A stretch of DNA of 64,000 nucleotides from Centrapalus pauciflorus (GCA_020465985.1 JAANYP010004319.1:146001-210000); one strand, 5' to 3'. Shown: positions 49,928 through 62,779, counted from the first letter of the stretch. The notes: generated by a model not told the origin, from the sequence alone. A program made the numbers and translations.

Positions 49928-50300
49928 GGTTCGAGAGAGTACCACTTATTATGCAGCGCACCAAAATGTATCACCTTTAAAAAAACATTTTTAATCTTTT
50001 TTTCATAAACATGTTTTAGTTAACATTATAAAGATCATATGTAAATTTCACATACATTCACATCTCCTAACTCCTAAATGATGATGTGAAGGTACACTCA
50101 CATAATTTTGTATATATGTGAACTTGCATTTATGTGATGCATGATTTCATTCACTTAAGATGTGTGAATGTGTGTGAATTTTATATAACATCTGTGTAAT
50201 GTTAATTAAAACATGTTTGTGAATTTTTTTTCTTCAAAAAATTACTTTTAAGAGTGCTATCTTCTGGTGCGCTGCATTATAAGTGGTACTCAATTGAACC
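49928..50300. mobile_element. foldback element I (GTACC subfamily)
   Basis: 373 bp. Left end GGTTCGAGAGAGTACCACTT then ATTATGCAGCGCACCA; the right end is the inverted TGGTGCGCTGCATTATAAGT then GGTACTCAATTGAACC, a terminal repeat of about 36 bp. The interior AAAACATGTTTGTGAATTTT and its inverted partner are shared with elements G, H and J. A single TA can be read at each border; there is no long TA tract here. Confidence 0.75.
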
Positions 50301-50329
50301 TAAATCACTGAATATATAAGTTTTATTAA

Positions 50330-50793
50330 TCTATTATACTAAAGAATATTTTTTTTTCATATGTTGTTCCCATATCTTTATAAAGTTTTATTAATCTATT
50401 AAATATGTAAATTCATAATTTTCAAAAATACATCAAATATATAAACCCAATTCTTACTATCTTCTTAAGTATGTGAATGTAAATTTTAATTAGATGAAAA
50501 TTGAATAAGAATTATAAAATAAATATAACACAATTTTCTATTATACTGCTTGAAAAACATATATAATACATATATAACTTATAAGACATAGAAAATCTAT
50601 AACTACCATTAAAAGATTAGATAAATTAAGTTTTTTTTTTCTCGTGATGTCAAGTGACATCTTCTACTAATGATATATGTTAATTTGTATTTTTAAAATA
50701 ATTAATATTTGTATGTTTTAATATTTAATTTATATATAATCTTATACCCATGCTTTTTATTTAAAAATATCGACGCCGTGATCAATAAACTAG
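50330..50793 (+). mobile_element. possible worn Helitron
   Basis: TCTATTATACTAAAG after an A and CAATAAACTAG before a T resemble the Helitron ends elsewhere in the window, but no convincing hairpin precedes CTAG. Confidence 0.3.
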
Positions 50794-52060
50794 TATATAT
50801 ATAAATAAAAGGGAATGAATCCAAGAAATTTATTTTGTATATTTGGATATGGGATTCCTTGATTTTTCTCTTTTATGGGTAGGAATCTAGGATGCTCAAT
50901 AAATTAGGTGAGGCCATTGTAGCATCGTTAGCCCATTAATATGGCATTACGAATCTTACATAGTAAATTCATTAGTTGGAATGTGAATGGGAGGGGTTCG
51001 AGGCGAGGATTGGTTATCTCGATCCCGTTTAAAAAACCCGCGGGGCTTTAACGGAAATTCTCGTCGGGTAGGCGGAGAAAACCGTGAGGATTCGAGGAAC
51101 CCATTTATAACATTCGTTTAATTAAACGGTGAAATTTTATTTCGAGATCATTGTTAAACCTAAGAGTAAAATTTATAGTGATTAAAACCATAAATGAGTA
51201 CACAAATAAATAAAACCATAAACAAAACAATTATATGTATGTGAATAAACAGATAAAAATACTTATTGTTATATGATATTAACATTTTAAAAAGATACAT
51301 ATATAATCTAAAAAATAAAGAAAACACTTATTATTATGTAAAAAGTAAAAGGGTATTTAATCGGGTGATTAATCAGGTTATTGAGACGAGTATTATACAT
51401 CCCATCCCCATTTAAAATAATCGGATTTGGGAAAACCCACACCATTTTAATCGGTTTTTGGTTTTCCCCATCGGATTCAGTTTTTTTTTTTTTTGCCATC
51501 CCAATTCATTAGTACCATCATTTGATCATCATACAATTCTTTTATCATACACAAGGCAATAGTCTATTAGAGTAACAATCAAAGGGAGTCCATTTATTTT
51601 ATAAAAACAAAGCATTTGCATTTTCAGGAGGTGAAATGATTTAAAGAACATTCAAAAAGTTGTTCGGTTTCAATTCTTGTTGGCTCTACTTTGCCTTACC
51701 GTTCGACAAATAATAAGAAGGTCGACGAAGCTTTGTTTGATACAAGTGCTTGCAGGAATTGCATGAGCCTATACAGTTGATTCAGATAATATTTATTTGC
51801 TTAAGTAAAAAAGAAATGTAAAAAGAACCCAAGATGTTGATAGTATTATGGACTCAAAGTAAAAACATCAACATAGCTAAAGGGTGTCATATGAAAGCAC
51901 ACACAAACATATGTGACCACATATTAAAATATGAAGAAATTGTATGGCCTACTTGTTAAAAATTTAACAGAAAAAAAATATATATAAAGTAAAGGAAAAA
52001 AGAAACACCAAATCAAGACTCATAAGGAATAAGGATGGGGTAAGCAGTAATAGTCTCACT
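50794..52060. other. gene-free region upstream of the AT-hook gene
   Basis: 50985-51125 is a more GC-rich patch with GGGGTTCGAGGCGAGGATTG and CGCGGGGC, echoed by the CGGGTGATTAATC/CATCCCCATTTAAAATAATC sequence near 51360-51480; it may be a decayed hAT element. Nothing else seen. Confidence 0.4.
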
Positions 52061-52154
52061 ATCTCCACTTATCATCATCATCATATTTTTCAACTTCATC
52101 TCTTCCTCCTCTTCTCTCTACTTGTCTTTTCTTTCAACTTCAAACCATTATTAG

Positions 52155-52391
52155 TTCTATATTACATATGAGTCAAAGATTTTCTTGATTTCAATGAGAT
52201 TGATTTCTAATTTGATTTTGTGGGTATCAAAAAAAGATTGAATCTTTCTCTTGTGGAGTGTATTCTAATCTTATTATTATTACATATGAATCAAATATTT
52301 TCTTGATTTCAATGAGATTAATTGATCTAATCTGATTTATGGTGTGAATTTCCCAAGTGGGTATTCAAAAAGATTGAATCTTTATTTGTGT
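52155..52391 (+). repeat. imperfect tandem duplication in the leader of the AT-hook gene
   Basis: Copy 1 (about 52160-52253) and copy 2 (about 52282-52391) share ATTACATATGARTCAAA, TTTTCTTGATTTCAATGAGA and AAAAGATTGAATCTTT. The second copy has an extra segment of about 18 bp (GAATTTCCCAAGTGGG). Confidence 0.75.
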
Positions 52392-52452
52392 TTTCAAGAT
52401 CAATGATTTGGTTTTGAAGCAAAACATAGTTATTAGGGTTTAAATTTGGGAG

Positions 52453-52773
52453 ATGGGAAAGAAGAAGATTCCCAAGAAAACAAAACAAGTAGCAGTAGCA
52501 ATAGCAGAATCATCTGGTGAACAAATTCTTCCAAGAAAAAGAGGTAGGCCAAGAAAGATTGTGGTGGATAAAACTGAAGAAGAACAACAAGAAGTCAAAG
52601 TACAAGAAGAAGATGAAGAAAAAAGTCAACAAGATTTATCAGAGGAAGAACCAGAGTCAAAGAGAGCAAAGTCAAATGAAGAATTGGTTAAAAAAGAATC
52701 ATCTTCTACTACTGCTACTCAAGATCAACCAAGAAGAAGCAGAAGAAAAAGCAAGCCCAGAAAGAGCAGCTAG
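52453..52773 (+). CDS. small AT-hook protein
   Basis: Single coding exon of 106 residues from ATG at 52453 (context GGGAGATGG) to TAG. The N-terminus is Lys-rich (MGKKKIPKKTK). A canonical AT-hook, PRKRGRPRKI, lies at residues 27-36; the GRP core inserts in the minor groove of A/T-rich DNA. Then comes an acidic Glu/Gln-rich region (residues 41-70) and a basic Ser/Arg/Lys-rich C-terminus (RRSRRKSKPRKSS) that may add a second weak DNA contact or a nuclear signal. A nuclear chromatin-associated role is likely by family, its targets unknown. It is much shorter than AHL proteins and lacks the PPC domain, and it lacks the histone H1-like domain of plant HMGA. A likely 3'-UTR intron (52806-52941, AAAAG/GTAATT to TTTTTCAG) follows. 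Confidence 0.82.
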   Translation: MGKKKIPKKTKQVAVAIAESSGEQILPRKRGRPRKIVVDKTEEEQQEVKVQEEDEEKSQQDLSEEEPESKRAKSNEELVKKESSSTTATQDQPRRSRRKSKPRKSS

Positions 52774-52805
52774 CTAGAAAAAAGCTTTGATTTTTGCAAG
52801 AAAAG

Positions 52806-52941
52806 GTAATTAACTTTTTCTGTATTCATTTTGTTGATGGGATTATTGGAGAATTGATTTATTATTTCTTGATTTATAAGATTAAATCAAGTGAATGATG
52901 AATTAAATTACATTAAATTAAATTTGGGTTTGATTTTTCAG
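52806..52941 (+). other. probable 3'-UTR intron of the AT-hook gene
   Basis: Donor AAAAG/GTAATTAAC and pyrimidine-rich acceptor TTTTTCAG/GATC enclose 136 bp of T-rich sequence starting 32 bp after the stop codon. An exon junction this close to the stop should not trigger decay. No transcript evidence. Confidence 0.45.
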
Positions 52942-55224
52942 GATCTTGGTCTCTCTTGATTTATTTTAGTTTAATGCCTATTTTTCTGTTTTTTCTTTAT
53001 TCAACTTGAACCGTTTTTAATTAATGCCTCTGCCACCTGATTTTGTAAACGACAAAGATTAAAGTAAAAAAAGAATATATTATTTTCAAATTAAAAAAGA
53101 ATTTTTTTTTGACAGTTATATAAATTATACTTTCATAAACAATTGTACCAAGAACAATATTAGCATATGAATTAAATTAGTTAATTAATGTGGATAAAAA
53201 AGAATCGTATTACTTTTATGTTAGATGTTTTCATTACAATTAATTCCAAATATGTAACAATATGATTAATTTAGATGCTTAAATACGTCTCACAAGTGTC
53301 TAATTAACGTTTGTTTTATAAGTGGAAGTCGGAACGATATATTGTTATTTTATCTAGCGAACGATATCTGTTACTAGTAAAAGGATCTTCGTTTCGATCA
53401 CAATATTAATCAATTTTTGTAAGTAAACATACTTAGTTAATTGTTTGTATGCATTCTAAATACGTTTATAGTACACATAAATAACCTTCAATTTAGACAT
53501 TTTTTGTGATTTAAATTACCAACCGTTTTTGTTGTCATAAAAAATCTCCAACCAGCTAAAACTTATCAACATAATGATTTTTCCTTAAAAAGGTGACGTG
53601 CAACCGGTTTAGCCGGTTACATTTTGCTCCAGCAGCCAACTTCTTCGGTAACCTTTTCATGAACAAACAATTTCAGATGATACATAAAGAACAAATCAAC
53701 AATCCAAAGCCTAATAGATTGAATTTAAAGTGTAAATCAATAATCTAAGGATGAACGATTCAAAGTTACAAGTGCTTCAAGGGTCGACGGAGGCTTTAAT
53801 CGAAGGTCGACAGATGTCTAAGTGCATCTAACCATAAATGATACACCAACTCGGTCTTGGAGGTCTCGTTGCAGATAAAGATAACTGGTAGCAACAGTTT
53901 AACATAAGATTTTAGTCGGGTTGAGGGTTTTTTTTGTGACAACAAATATGGTTGGGGGTTTTAATAATAAAAATGATCCATACTAAAAGTTTTTTTTGCT
54001 TAGGAATCCCTTTAAAATTCACATGATTTAAAAAAAAATTAATTTTTAAAAAATGTCACATTGAACTTTTTCCTATTTTTGATCAATTTACCCATTTATT
54101 ATCATTTTAAAAAAAGTATTGTTTTGTTGATACATAAGTTACATGATTTATTTGTGTGTATCAACAAAATAGTTTTTTTTTTAAAATAAAAATAACAATA
54201 AAATTTAAATTGAATAAACATAAAAAGGTTTTGATGAGATTATAAAAATTTTTAAATAGTTCTTTGGTTTTTCATTTTCATTTTCATACATACATGCATA
54301 TGTGTGTGTGGGTGGGTATGTATGTATCATTTTATTAACTTTTATTTATTTCAAAAATTATTTAATAACAAATGAGATAGAACATTTGGTGGACCAACAC
54401 AATCCATTCTTCAATCCATGTTTGCTTTCTCCATAATGATATTTTTTGGTTGTAAAGTTGTTTTCAAACGGTTAGAATTTTATTTATATTATGACATTTT
54501 AAAAACATTATGTTTGACACAAAGTTTTTAATTTTAAAATTTTTTATCTAAACTAGAAATCATGTTTGGGAAAAGAATATAGGGCTTTCAATTTAAAAAA
54601 AACTTTTTTATAAAACGCTAGTAAACGTTACTTTTAAAAAGCATCAGAGTTTTAATTATAAACTACAATTTCAAAATAATACTGTAATACTAAAAACTAT
54701 AACTGTTTACTTATTTTACCATACACATTTATAAAACTAAATGATCTACTATTTTGAAAAGTTTCAGCTCTTAAATCCTCAAACTTTTTCAAGAACTCAG
54801 AGCTACAGCTAGTTTTACAAAATATAACCCCCCCCCCCCCCCCCCCCCTTCCACACACATATATATAATTGAGTTTCATGGTCTCATATTAGAGTAGAGT
54901 TCTGGAGTCTCATATCAAATGTATATGTTCATTACAATCATTTTGAAGTTCATTATGATAAAAAAAAAATTAATTTTATGCGAAAGTGTAATTTTTATAC
55001 AATATGCACATGTTCAAATGATATTAACCGGTAATGCACATTTGATTTATGTGTATATTGCGATTTTGAATTAAAGAATTTTTTTTTAGTATTGAGCTTC
55101 AAAATTAATGTGAACTGGTCAATTGGTGTACACTTTTGTATATGTGTGTATATTGCAATTTGTATGAAATTAACCATTTTATTGTATTGAATATATACAT
55201 TTAATATGTAATTCCATGACTTCA
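52942..55224. other. gene-free region with a worn MITE and a poly-C tract
   Basis: 53470-53975 is a degenerate foldback related to the 17368/60210 MITE family (AATCTCCAACCAGCTAAAAC on the left, TTGAGGGTTTTTTTTGTGAC on the right, ACCGGTTTAGCCGGTT inside). 54827-54848 is a run of 22 C. No gene. Confidence 0.45.
54827..54848. repeat. homopolymer (C)22
   Basis: Twenty-two consecutive C residues in otherwise A/T-rich DNA, followed by TTCCACACACATATATATA. Confidence 0.9.
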
Positions 55225-55232
55225 CTCTAACA

Positions 55233-55777
55233 TAGGGATGCGTTTTTATACCGAAAACCGGTACCGAACCGGATTCGTACAAAACCGGGACCGTACCAAA
55301 CCGGTACTTTCGGTCCGGTATTCGGTTTATGTAATTGCTATATTTCGGGATTGGTACTACCCGATTTCGGTACTACTTAAAAACTGATATTACCGGTACC
55401 GGTAAACTTTAACTCAAGTCAAGTAAGTCTTCTTCATGTCTTCTTCTACTCTTCATGTCTTTTTCATCACCAATAAACTTTGATAATGATTTATTTTGTA
55501 TGACTTGGTTTATTTGGAATCATAAACTAAAAATATTTTTATTGTTACGTGAGAACTGAATTAATTGTTACAATAAGTTGCTAAGTAAAATTGAAATGTT
55601 TTTTTTATGTTTAATTTCTTGAATTTTCGGTACCTAATTCGGTATAGTACCGTAAAATCGGTACCGATCAATTGAATTTCGGTTCGGTATTTGGTATCCC
55701 AAATCGTCATAAAAATATAACAGGTACCAATCGGTACGTTACCGTTCGGGACCGGTCCGGTACCGAACTCAACCCTG
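55233..55777. mobile_element. non-autonomous hAT element, 545 bp
   Basis: Perfect 8-bp duplication CTCTAACA (55225-55232 and 55778-55785). Ends TAGGGATGCG and CTCAACCCTG. Subterminal regions are dense in GGTACCGAAC/GTACCGGT motifs, and the interior is A/T-rich without ORFs. Similar in design to the hAT element at 4933 but with different subterminal repeats. Confidence 0.87.
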
Positions 55778-55805
55778 CTCTAACATGAGATTGCATGAAA
55801 CTCGA

Positions 55806-55806
<1 letters not shown>

Positions 55807-55881
<75 letters not shown>
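55807..55881. repeat. compound (GT)n(TA)n microsatellite
   Basis: About 22 bp of GT followed by about 52 bp of TA, adjoining element D. Confidence 0.95.
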
Positions 55882-55882
<1 letters not shown>

Positions 55883-55884
<2 letters not shown>

Positions 55885-56068
55885 GAGTTCAATGGAGAAC
55901 TTCTATGCATCGAAAAAGCTTGAAGAACCACAATGCATCGCTAGAAAATCATAATGCATCACGTGGAAGTAATGATGCATCACGCGGGAATTGTGATGCA
56001 TTTGTGGTGGTGTATTGTGGTTTTTCAAAGTTCTTTGATACATGGAGGTTCTCCATTGAACCCCACTC
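55883..56068. mobile_element. TA-embedded palindrome-ended element D
   Basis: About 186 bp. Left GGGAGTTCAATGGAGAACTT, right the inverted GAGGTTCTCCATTGAACCCC. The ATGCATC motif occurs several times inside, with GCATTTGTGGTGGTGTATTG matching the right part of A1/A2. A long TA tract is present only on the left. Confidence 0.72.
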
Positions 56069-56284
56069 TATAAACGAGTACTCATGGATACTGCGATCAA
56101 GATAAATAATTTTAATATTTAATTTAAAAACATGAATAATGTAGCATCTTAGTTTTACAGTTAAATGTCACATAGCCCATAGTATCCACATTATGAATGT
56201 TAACACGATATACATGAACGATGCAAAAAGTCAAACTTTTTATATTTTATGCATCAAATTTTAGAGTTTTGACTAGTTTGTGTA

Positions 56285-56486
56285 CACCGCTAGAAAAACC
56301 TTAATCACCAACGACACATGTAATTGTTGGCAATCTACCAACGACTTCCCATATTTACCAACGATTATGTGTTTACCAACGACAAAGTTTCGTTGCTATT
56401 TTTGTTGGTAATGCGATTTAGCAACGATTTTTTTGACTATTAGCAACGAATTTTGGTAGTTGGTAACGACAATTTTTCTAGTAGTG
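56285..56486. mobile_element. CACTA (En/Spm-type) miniature element, 202 bp
   Basis: The right end is a perfect inverted CACTACTAGAAAAATTG; the left end is the worn CACCGCTAGAAAAACC. A 3-bp duplication GTA flanks it (56282-56284, 56487-56489), as in CACTA elements. ACCAACGA motifs repeat in both subterminal regions. Non-coding. Confidence 0.82.
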
Positions 56487-56489
56487 GTA

Positions 56490-57179
56490 TGAGTTTACAT
56501 TTAAGTTTGTGCTGCATCATTATAAATTAGTTTATATAAATTAATTTGTGTATAAACATGTATATAACTTTAGGCATAAAGATGTTACTATGTTAGTCCA
56601 TAAAAATAAAAGTTCATGTAGAAACAAAATTTTTGCTTCACAAAATTTGATGGAATTGTAATGAAAATTTTATTCCGATCTGCTGTTTGACACTAAAAAG
56701 AAATGGAATCAAGATTCCTTTTTAAAAAAACACCACTTTGAAGAAATCTATTTTCCTTGGGTTAGTGCCATGGAATTTAAATTTCATTCCAAATATTTTA
56801 ACAGTTCTAAAATCAAACCCTAGACTTCATCTTCACCCGCCTCCATTTCTATTCCGACGGATTCCATTCATTCTAAAATTTCATTTCTTGACAGATTTCA
56901 TTCCATGAATAAACATTTTGCAAACCAAACGCCGCATAAGAATAAAGGTTTACTGATTAAGAATAGAAAATTTTGAATCATATGATGAAAAAAAAATATA
57001 TTTTTACATATTTTATTCCTTGTACACGATTTTTACATTATAACTATAATTTTTGAATCACATGATTCAAAATGATTACATATTTTGTTATATATTTCGT
57101 ATACATGGTTTTTACTGCATTATAGTTATAAATTTTTACATTATAATTATAATTTTTACGTATATGATGTATTTTTTAA
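56490..57179. other. gene-free region
   Basis: 56640-56940 contains ATTCCATT/AATGGAAT-type sequence ending AAACCAAACGCCGC, resembling a MITE right end; the left end was not identified. No gene. Confidence 0.35.
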
Positions 57180-57496
57180 GGCAAATTACCAAGATTGACA
57201 ATATAAAATTCAAAAATTGACAATAAAGGTAATGTAAAATTTTTTAGACCAAGAAAGATAACATAAAATTAAAATTTGATAAAAAATGTATTGATGACCA
57301 ATTAAGAAGATAAAATTTTAATATTATGCTCTTTTTTTGGTAAAAAAAATAATATTTGATTATCTTTCTTGGGCTAAAATTTGAATTTCATGTCATTTCT
57401 CGACCAAAATAGAATCTTACGAACCTTTCTCCGCAAAAAAAATTTTGCAACACCTTTATTATCAAAATTTTATATTTTATATTATCATTATTGGTA
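57180..57496. mobile_element. foldback MITE, AAATTACCAA type
   Basis: Left GGCAAATTACCAAGATTGAC and right ATCATTATTGGTAATTTTCT are imperfect inverted repeats, and GACAATAAAGGTAATG pairs with CACCTTTATTATC. A left-end fragment of the same family lies at about 59486-59580. Target duplication not resolved. Confidence 0.5.
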
Positions 57497-57605
57497 ATTT
57501 TCTTTAAATTTTAATTATAATTAAAGATGTAACCAGTTTTCTTTTACCCAGGTTCTAACTTTAATGGTTCTCATGATATTTGTGATGCGACACACAAATG
57601 TACAT

Positions 57606-57929
57606 CAGGGGCAGCTTTTAGGGTGTGCGAAAGGCTGACCGCACAGAGCCCCCATTTCGTAGGGCCTCACAGTTTGGTCATTTTGAGATATTTTTATATT
57701 TGACATGTATACGTTGTACATCGGTGCGTTAAAATAGAACTCATGTCAAATTCAGTTTGATCAGTATTATTTATTTTAATTTCTTATTAACCAGTTTTTT
57801 TGTTATTCACAACTGTTACTTTACCTGTTAAAATTAAGTCTCAAAATGACCAATGTACTATTTAAAAAATTTATGAGACTATTTTGTGATCACAAGCACA
57901 CGACCTCCGAAATCCATGAGACGGCTTTT
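57606..57929. mobile_element. non-autonomous hAT element, 324 bp
   Basis: Perfect 8-bp duplication ATGTACAT (57598-57605, 57930-57937). The left end CAGGGGCAGC with CCGCACAGAGCCCCCATTTC just inside is the widespread plant hAT terminus; the right end contains CTCCGAAATCCATGAGACGG, the usual opposite end, although its last bases have changed. Confidence 0.85.
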
Positions 57930-58218
57930 ATGTACATACATTCTAATTATATACACGTGTATTACATTGGAAGGTGGTTATAAACAGTAAACAAGATAAC
58001 TTGGTATATATATTTTACATTTTTACTCTATGTTAAAAGCTTCATGATTACTATTAGGCTTCTTTTGTTTGCATTAAAACTCTTTTAAATGTGTTTGAAA
58101 TTTGAATTTTAATTTAAATTGTTTGTTTACATTCAGATTTAAGAGGTTGGTATTAATGAAATTTCTTCTTAATTTTAATTGGTTGACAATAGTCTGAAGT
58201 CAAATTAAAAGCCTCTTA

Positions 58219-58934
58219 GGTGTTGTTTGTTTTTTTAAAGGTCAACCCTCTGAAATTACGTCTGAAATTTAAGATTGTGATCTTAAAGTATGAAGTCTGA
58301 AATTTGAAATCACGTGTGAATATAAAAAGTGGCTTAAAAGTCTGTGGTCTAAAAATTTAAGATTAATTAATTAAATATTAAGTCCAGTTAATTAAACATT
58401 ATATTTAATTAATTTATGTAAAAAAATAAAATAAAAGTGTATAACTAATATGTTTTTGAATAATCTAATATTTTAATTAATCAAATTGAATTTAACTTGT
58501 ATTGATATGAATGGGATACCTTAATTAAATATTAATTTATATTATGTTATTTAATTATATGTTAATTTTTTTTATTTTCTACAAAATAACTTAAACTATT
58601 TTGAATTATATATTAAAAAATTGAATTACTTAAATCAAATAATTATTTTTAATTAATTTATATTTATATTTTAATTAAAAAAATATTAATTTAATTTCAG
58701 AAAGCCAAAATTTCAAACTTAATTTCGGACTTCTGACGGGAGTCCATATCTTAAATTTTAGGCTTAATTTAAGAGGTTTGAACCTTTTAAGTCTGAAATG
58801 TAAAAAAAATCCATGTTTAGTTAAAATTTGAAATTCATTTAAGTCTGAAATACAAACAGTCTAAAATTATTTAAGATCCGAACTTTAAGATTTTAGACAA
58901 TTAAGATCTAAAAAATCTTCAAACAAACGGGGCC
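58219..58934. mobile_element. PIF/Harbinger-like MITE, 716 bp
   Basis: Flanked by TTA (58216-58218, 58935-58937). Ends GGTGTTGTTTGTTTTTTT and CAAACAAACGGGGCC. The subterminal parts contain CTGAAATTTGAAATCACG-like repeats and their inverted forms. Fragments of the same family lie at 20340 and 33781. Non-coding. Confidence 0.72.
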
Positions 58935-58937
58935 TTA

Positions 58938-60200
58938 ATTTCATAATGTAGTTTTTAAATTTCAAACATTTTAATCTTTTAAAAATACAAACAATATTTT
59001 AGTGTGGTCAAAATCTTCGATTAATTTCTAAACTAAAGTTTCATAAAAGTTTAGGGCTTTATGGGGGCAATTTCATAATGTTCACTATATTATATAATTG
59101 GGTTTGGAACTAAAATCATAATTGTTAAGTTAGAATTTCAACAATATTTTTGTGTTTTAGGATTTCAAACAATTACAATTGGATTAGAAAAATGAAAGTT
59201 ATAAATTCTAGGTGCCAATCCATGATAAAATTTCAGCTCAATATTGATAATTTCAAACTTATAGGTACTTAAAGAGTTAAATAATTATAAAAATTAAATC
59301 ACACATACATTTTGCCTATGTGAATAGCTTAAAAACATTAATCAATTTGCCATACAACCAAAAGTTGATTTTCAGCCCAAAGCTTAATAACTAAGTAATC
59401 ATATAAAATTGTTTGAAGCTAAAAAGAAAACTTTCATTTAAATGTAATATAGAATAACAAAATTTTTAACATGAGAAATGAAAATTACCAAGAAAGGTAG
59501 TATAAAATGCAAAAACTGACAATAAAGGTAAAATAAAATTTTTTAGGCCAATAAATGTAACATAACATTCAATTTCCAAAATTTTTAAGTGATATTATTA
59601 TGGATGATAAAAAAAACAAAAAAAAAGTTAATACTTTTGAAAAATTAAAGTTTTGGTAATTATATATTAAAAAAAATTAAATTAAATTCAAACAGATTGA
59701 ATTTTAATTAAATTTGATATTTGATTATAATTAATAGACATGACATAAGTAAGATTACATGTGACAAATCAAAAGAGAAGTCTGGTGAAGCATAATATAT
59801 TTTCGGGTGGTCTAATTGGACCTCCTAAAATCTCATTGGACCCTCATGGATGTGTGTGATGGTTGTTCAAAAGATGTGTATGGGACAAGGGGTCCAAAGA
59901 GTATAATCCTGTATTTTTTAATTGTTTATATTATTTATAGATTTTATATAAATATTTTAACATTCCATAGAGTGGTTCATGGGAAAAAGAAAGAAAGCGT
60001 ATGGTTATCACGTGAGATGCTGATTTGATGCATAAACAGCAATTGTTGCACACGACACATATGACAGAACAGAACAAGTGGGACTGTACCCATGCATTTT
60101 CAACTGCAACTTTATATCAAATATTTAAAAAAATAAATAGAATTGATACATTCAGGATGACCCTTCTATTTTGATTCTATTGTAAATCCACCTCTTGTCA
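58938..60200. other. gene-free region
   Basis: A/T-rich; includes the AAATTACCAA-type MITE end at 59486-59580. A short open frame at 59816-60028 shows no recognisable domain. Confidence 0.45.
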
Positions 60201-60209
60201 AAATTTTTA

Positions 60210-60669
60210 GTAATAATTGTACAAAAAAAACTTTCAAGTTTGAACTATTTTTGTGATTAAAACTCTAATCATTTTTCGTTGCACAAAAAATCCTCAACCT
60301 GCAAAATCTCATGGAATTGAGATATTACCGGTTGTAACCGATTAAAAGTCGTAGGCCGACGTCAACAAGTCATCAGTGACCACCGGAATTTCGCCGAAAA
60401 ACTAAATTCCAACAAAAAACACAGATTTGAACAAAAAAATAATAAGAAATTTGAATTCGAATCATAAAACATAGACAAATGAATTCACTAGGTTCTTTGG
60501 AGACGAAATGTTGGTTAGCAGATTGCAATCGGTTCATCCGATTGCATGTGCAAAAAACCTTATGTTAATAAGTTTTAGTCGGTTGGAGGGTTTTTTGTGC
60601 AATGAAAAATGAATGAGAGTTTAATTCACAAAATTGGTCAAATTTGAGGGCGTTTTGCACAAATATCCT
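60210..60669. mobile_element. Mutator-like MITE, second copy of the 17368 family
   Basis: 460 bp with a perfect 9-bp duplication AAATTTTTA (60201-60209, 60670-60678). The end-proximal segments TAATTGTACAAAAAAA and TTTTGCACAAATATCC are inverted; TCATTTTTCGTTGCA and its complement match the copy at 17368, as does the ACCGGTTGTAACCGATT segment. Confidence 0.82.
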
Positions 60670-60679
60670 AAATTTTTAA

Positions 60680-61487
60680 CCATCCACTACTAGTCGTTTT
60701 AACGTGTAAATAAACCGACTTCGGTCTATTTTGAATTTTATGTGTAAAGCTCGAGTTTGTATCATGGATGATTTTATAGACTAATCGACTCAAATTCAGC
60801 TCTTTTATTTTTTTCATTAAGTTTTTTGCTTTGATCAATTTACACATTTGTTATTTTTTTTGGGATGATGGTACCAAATGATTATGTACATTTGAATTTT
60901 TGTACGTTTATGTAGTGTACTTTTTTGTGTACATTTATATAGTATGCTTTTGAAAATGTTTCAGTTAGGTAACTAAGTAACCTGATGATCGATACAACAA
61001 GTTACCATGCTTAGTCAAATTTTTTTTTGTGCACATCTATGTAGTGTACTTTTCTTTTGTGAAGTATTTCAATTAGGTAGTTGGGTGACATGTTGTTACC
61101 GGTCAATCGGTCATCAGGTCAACTAGTTACCTAATTAAACACTTTTTAAATTATACTACATAAATGTACTCAAAAAGTACACAACATGTGTACAAACTCA
61201 AAAGTACATAACTATTTGGTTTCATTTTCTCTTATTTTTTTGAAACCATTTTTTTGTATATGCATAAACATGAAATTTTATATGTTCATAAAATCGACGA
61301 GATTTTATGCAGTAAGACGAAAGTTTATACACATAAAATCTTCCGTTTTATTCATCAACAAAAAATGTTTTTTTTTAATAACAATAAATGTTTAAAATGA
61401 TAAAAATTAAAGTTTTTTAATAAAACATAAAAGTTTAAATTAGTTCCCCGATTAAGAAGTAGTGTCATGAAACCGTGTGTGTGTATG
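60680..61487. other. gene-free region
   Basis: Contains loosely repeated TGTGTACATTTATGTAGTGT-type sequence at 60900-61060 with inverted partners near 61150-61200 (TACTACATAAATGTAC), probably an eroded foldback element. No gene. Confidence 0.35.
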
Positions 61488-62023
<536 letters not shown>

Positions 62024-62039
62024 ATATATGTATATAATC

Positions 62040-62700
62040 AAAATCTATACAAATTCGTGATGCATCTCGACTTTATTTATCCATGGATCTCATGTTCATC
62101 GTTCAATTCATGATGCATCTCGACTTTATTTATATAAAATCTATACAAAGTCGTGATGCATCACTGTTAATTATCTTCATCGTTCGTCATTTTTTATGCA
62201 TCATACTGCTATTACCATGCATCGTGTCCTTTGTTCGTTGTTCATTCTACCTTCATCGTTCATTCAAACATCAAAACCTTCAACGTGTTCACGATGCATC
62301 GTATTTGTTATCTTCGTGTTTAATGTGATGCATCTTTGGTTCATCACAACATGTTCATCATCATGTTCATCTTTCATCATCTTCGTGTTCACCCTTCATC
62401 CTTTTCTTGTTCATCACACACACGATGTACATCGATGCACAACAACGATTGTAGTGGTAGATAACGACGCTGGTGAAGGTAGTCTTGAAAAACAAGCCGA
62501 GAGAGAGAGAGAGAGTAACGATGATTGTCGACCATGGTTGTGTGAGAGAGAGAGAGAGAGAGAGGTGTGGAAGATGGAAAAAAAGAGAGATGCGATGGGA
62601 GAGAAATGGTAAGAGAAATATGAAAATGTGGTTAATGACTTGATTTACTTTTTTAACTCTAACCCTAATCTATTTTTTAAAATATTAATTAACTTTTATA
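62040..62700. mobile_element. partial copy related to element B
   Basis: Contains five GATGCATC motifs with GTTCATC/TTCATCGTTC segments like those of element B, then two (GA)n tracts (about 62496-62514 and 62545-62562). The terminal GGTTC palindromes were not found, so it is a fragment or a rearranged copy. Confidence 0.5.
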
Positions 62701-62776
62701 TAAATACTATTCCAATAATGACTCTAGATCCCTTAGTAAATTGATAACTTTTATTGGGAATTAGAAAACCAATTTT

Positions 62777-62779
<3 letters not shown>

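Noticed and set aside
53340..53410. Possible tRNA or SINE B box near GGATCTTCGTTTCGATCAC
   Set aside because: Only a partial B box; no A box or cloverleaf can be drawn, and no repeat partner was seen.
62196..62612. A 138-codon open frame
   Set aside because: It runs through the GATGCATC/TTCATC repeats and the GA microsatellites of a miniature element; composition is His/Ser/Glu-Arg low-complexity.
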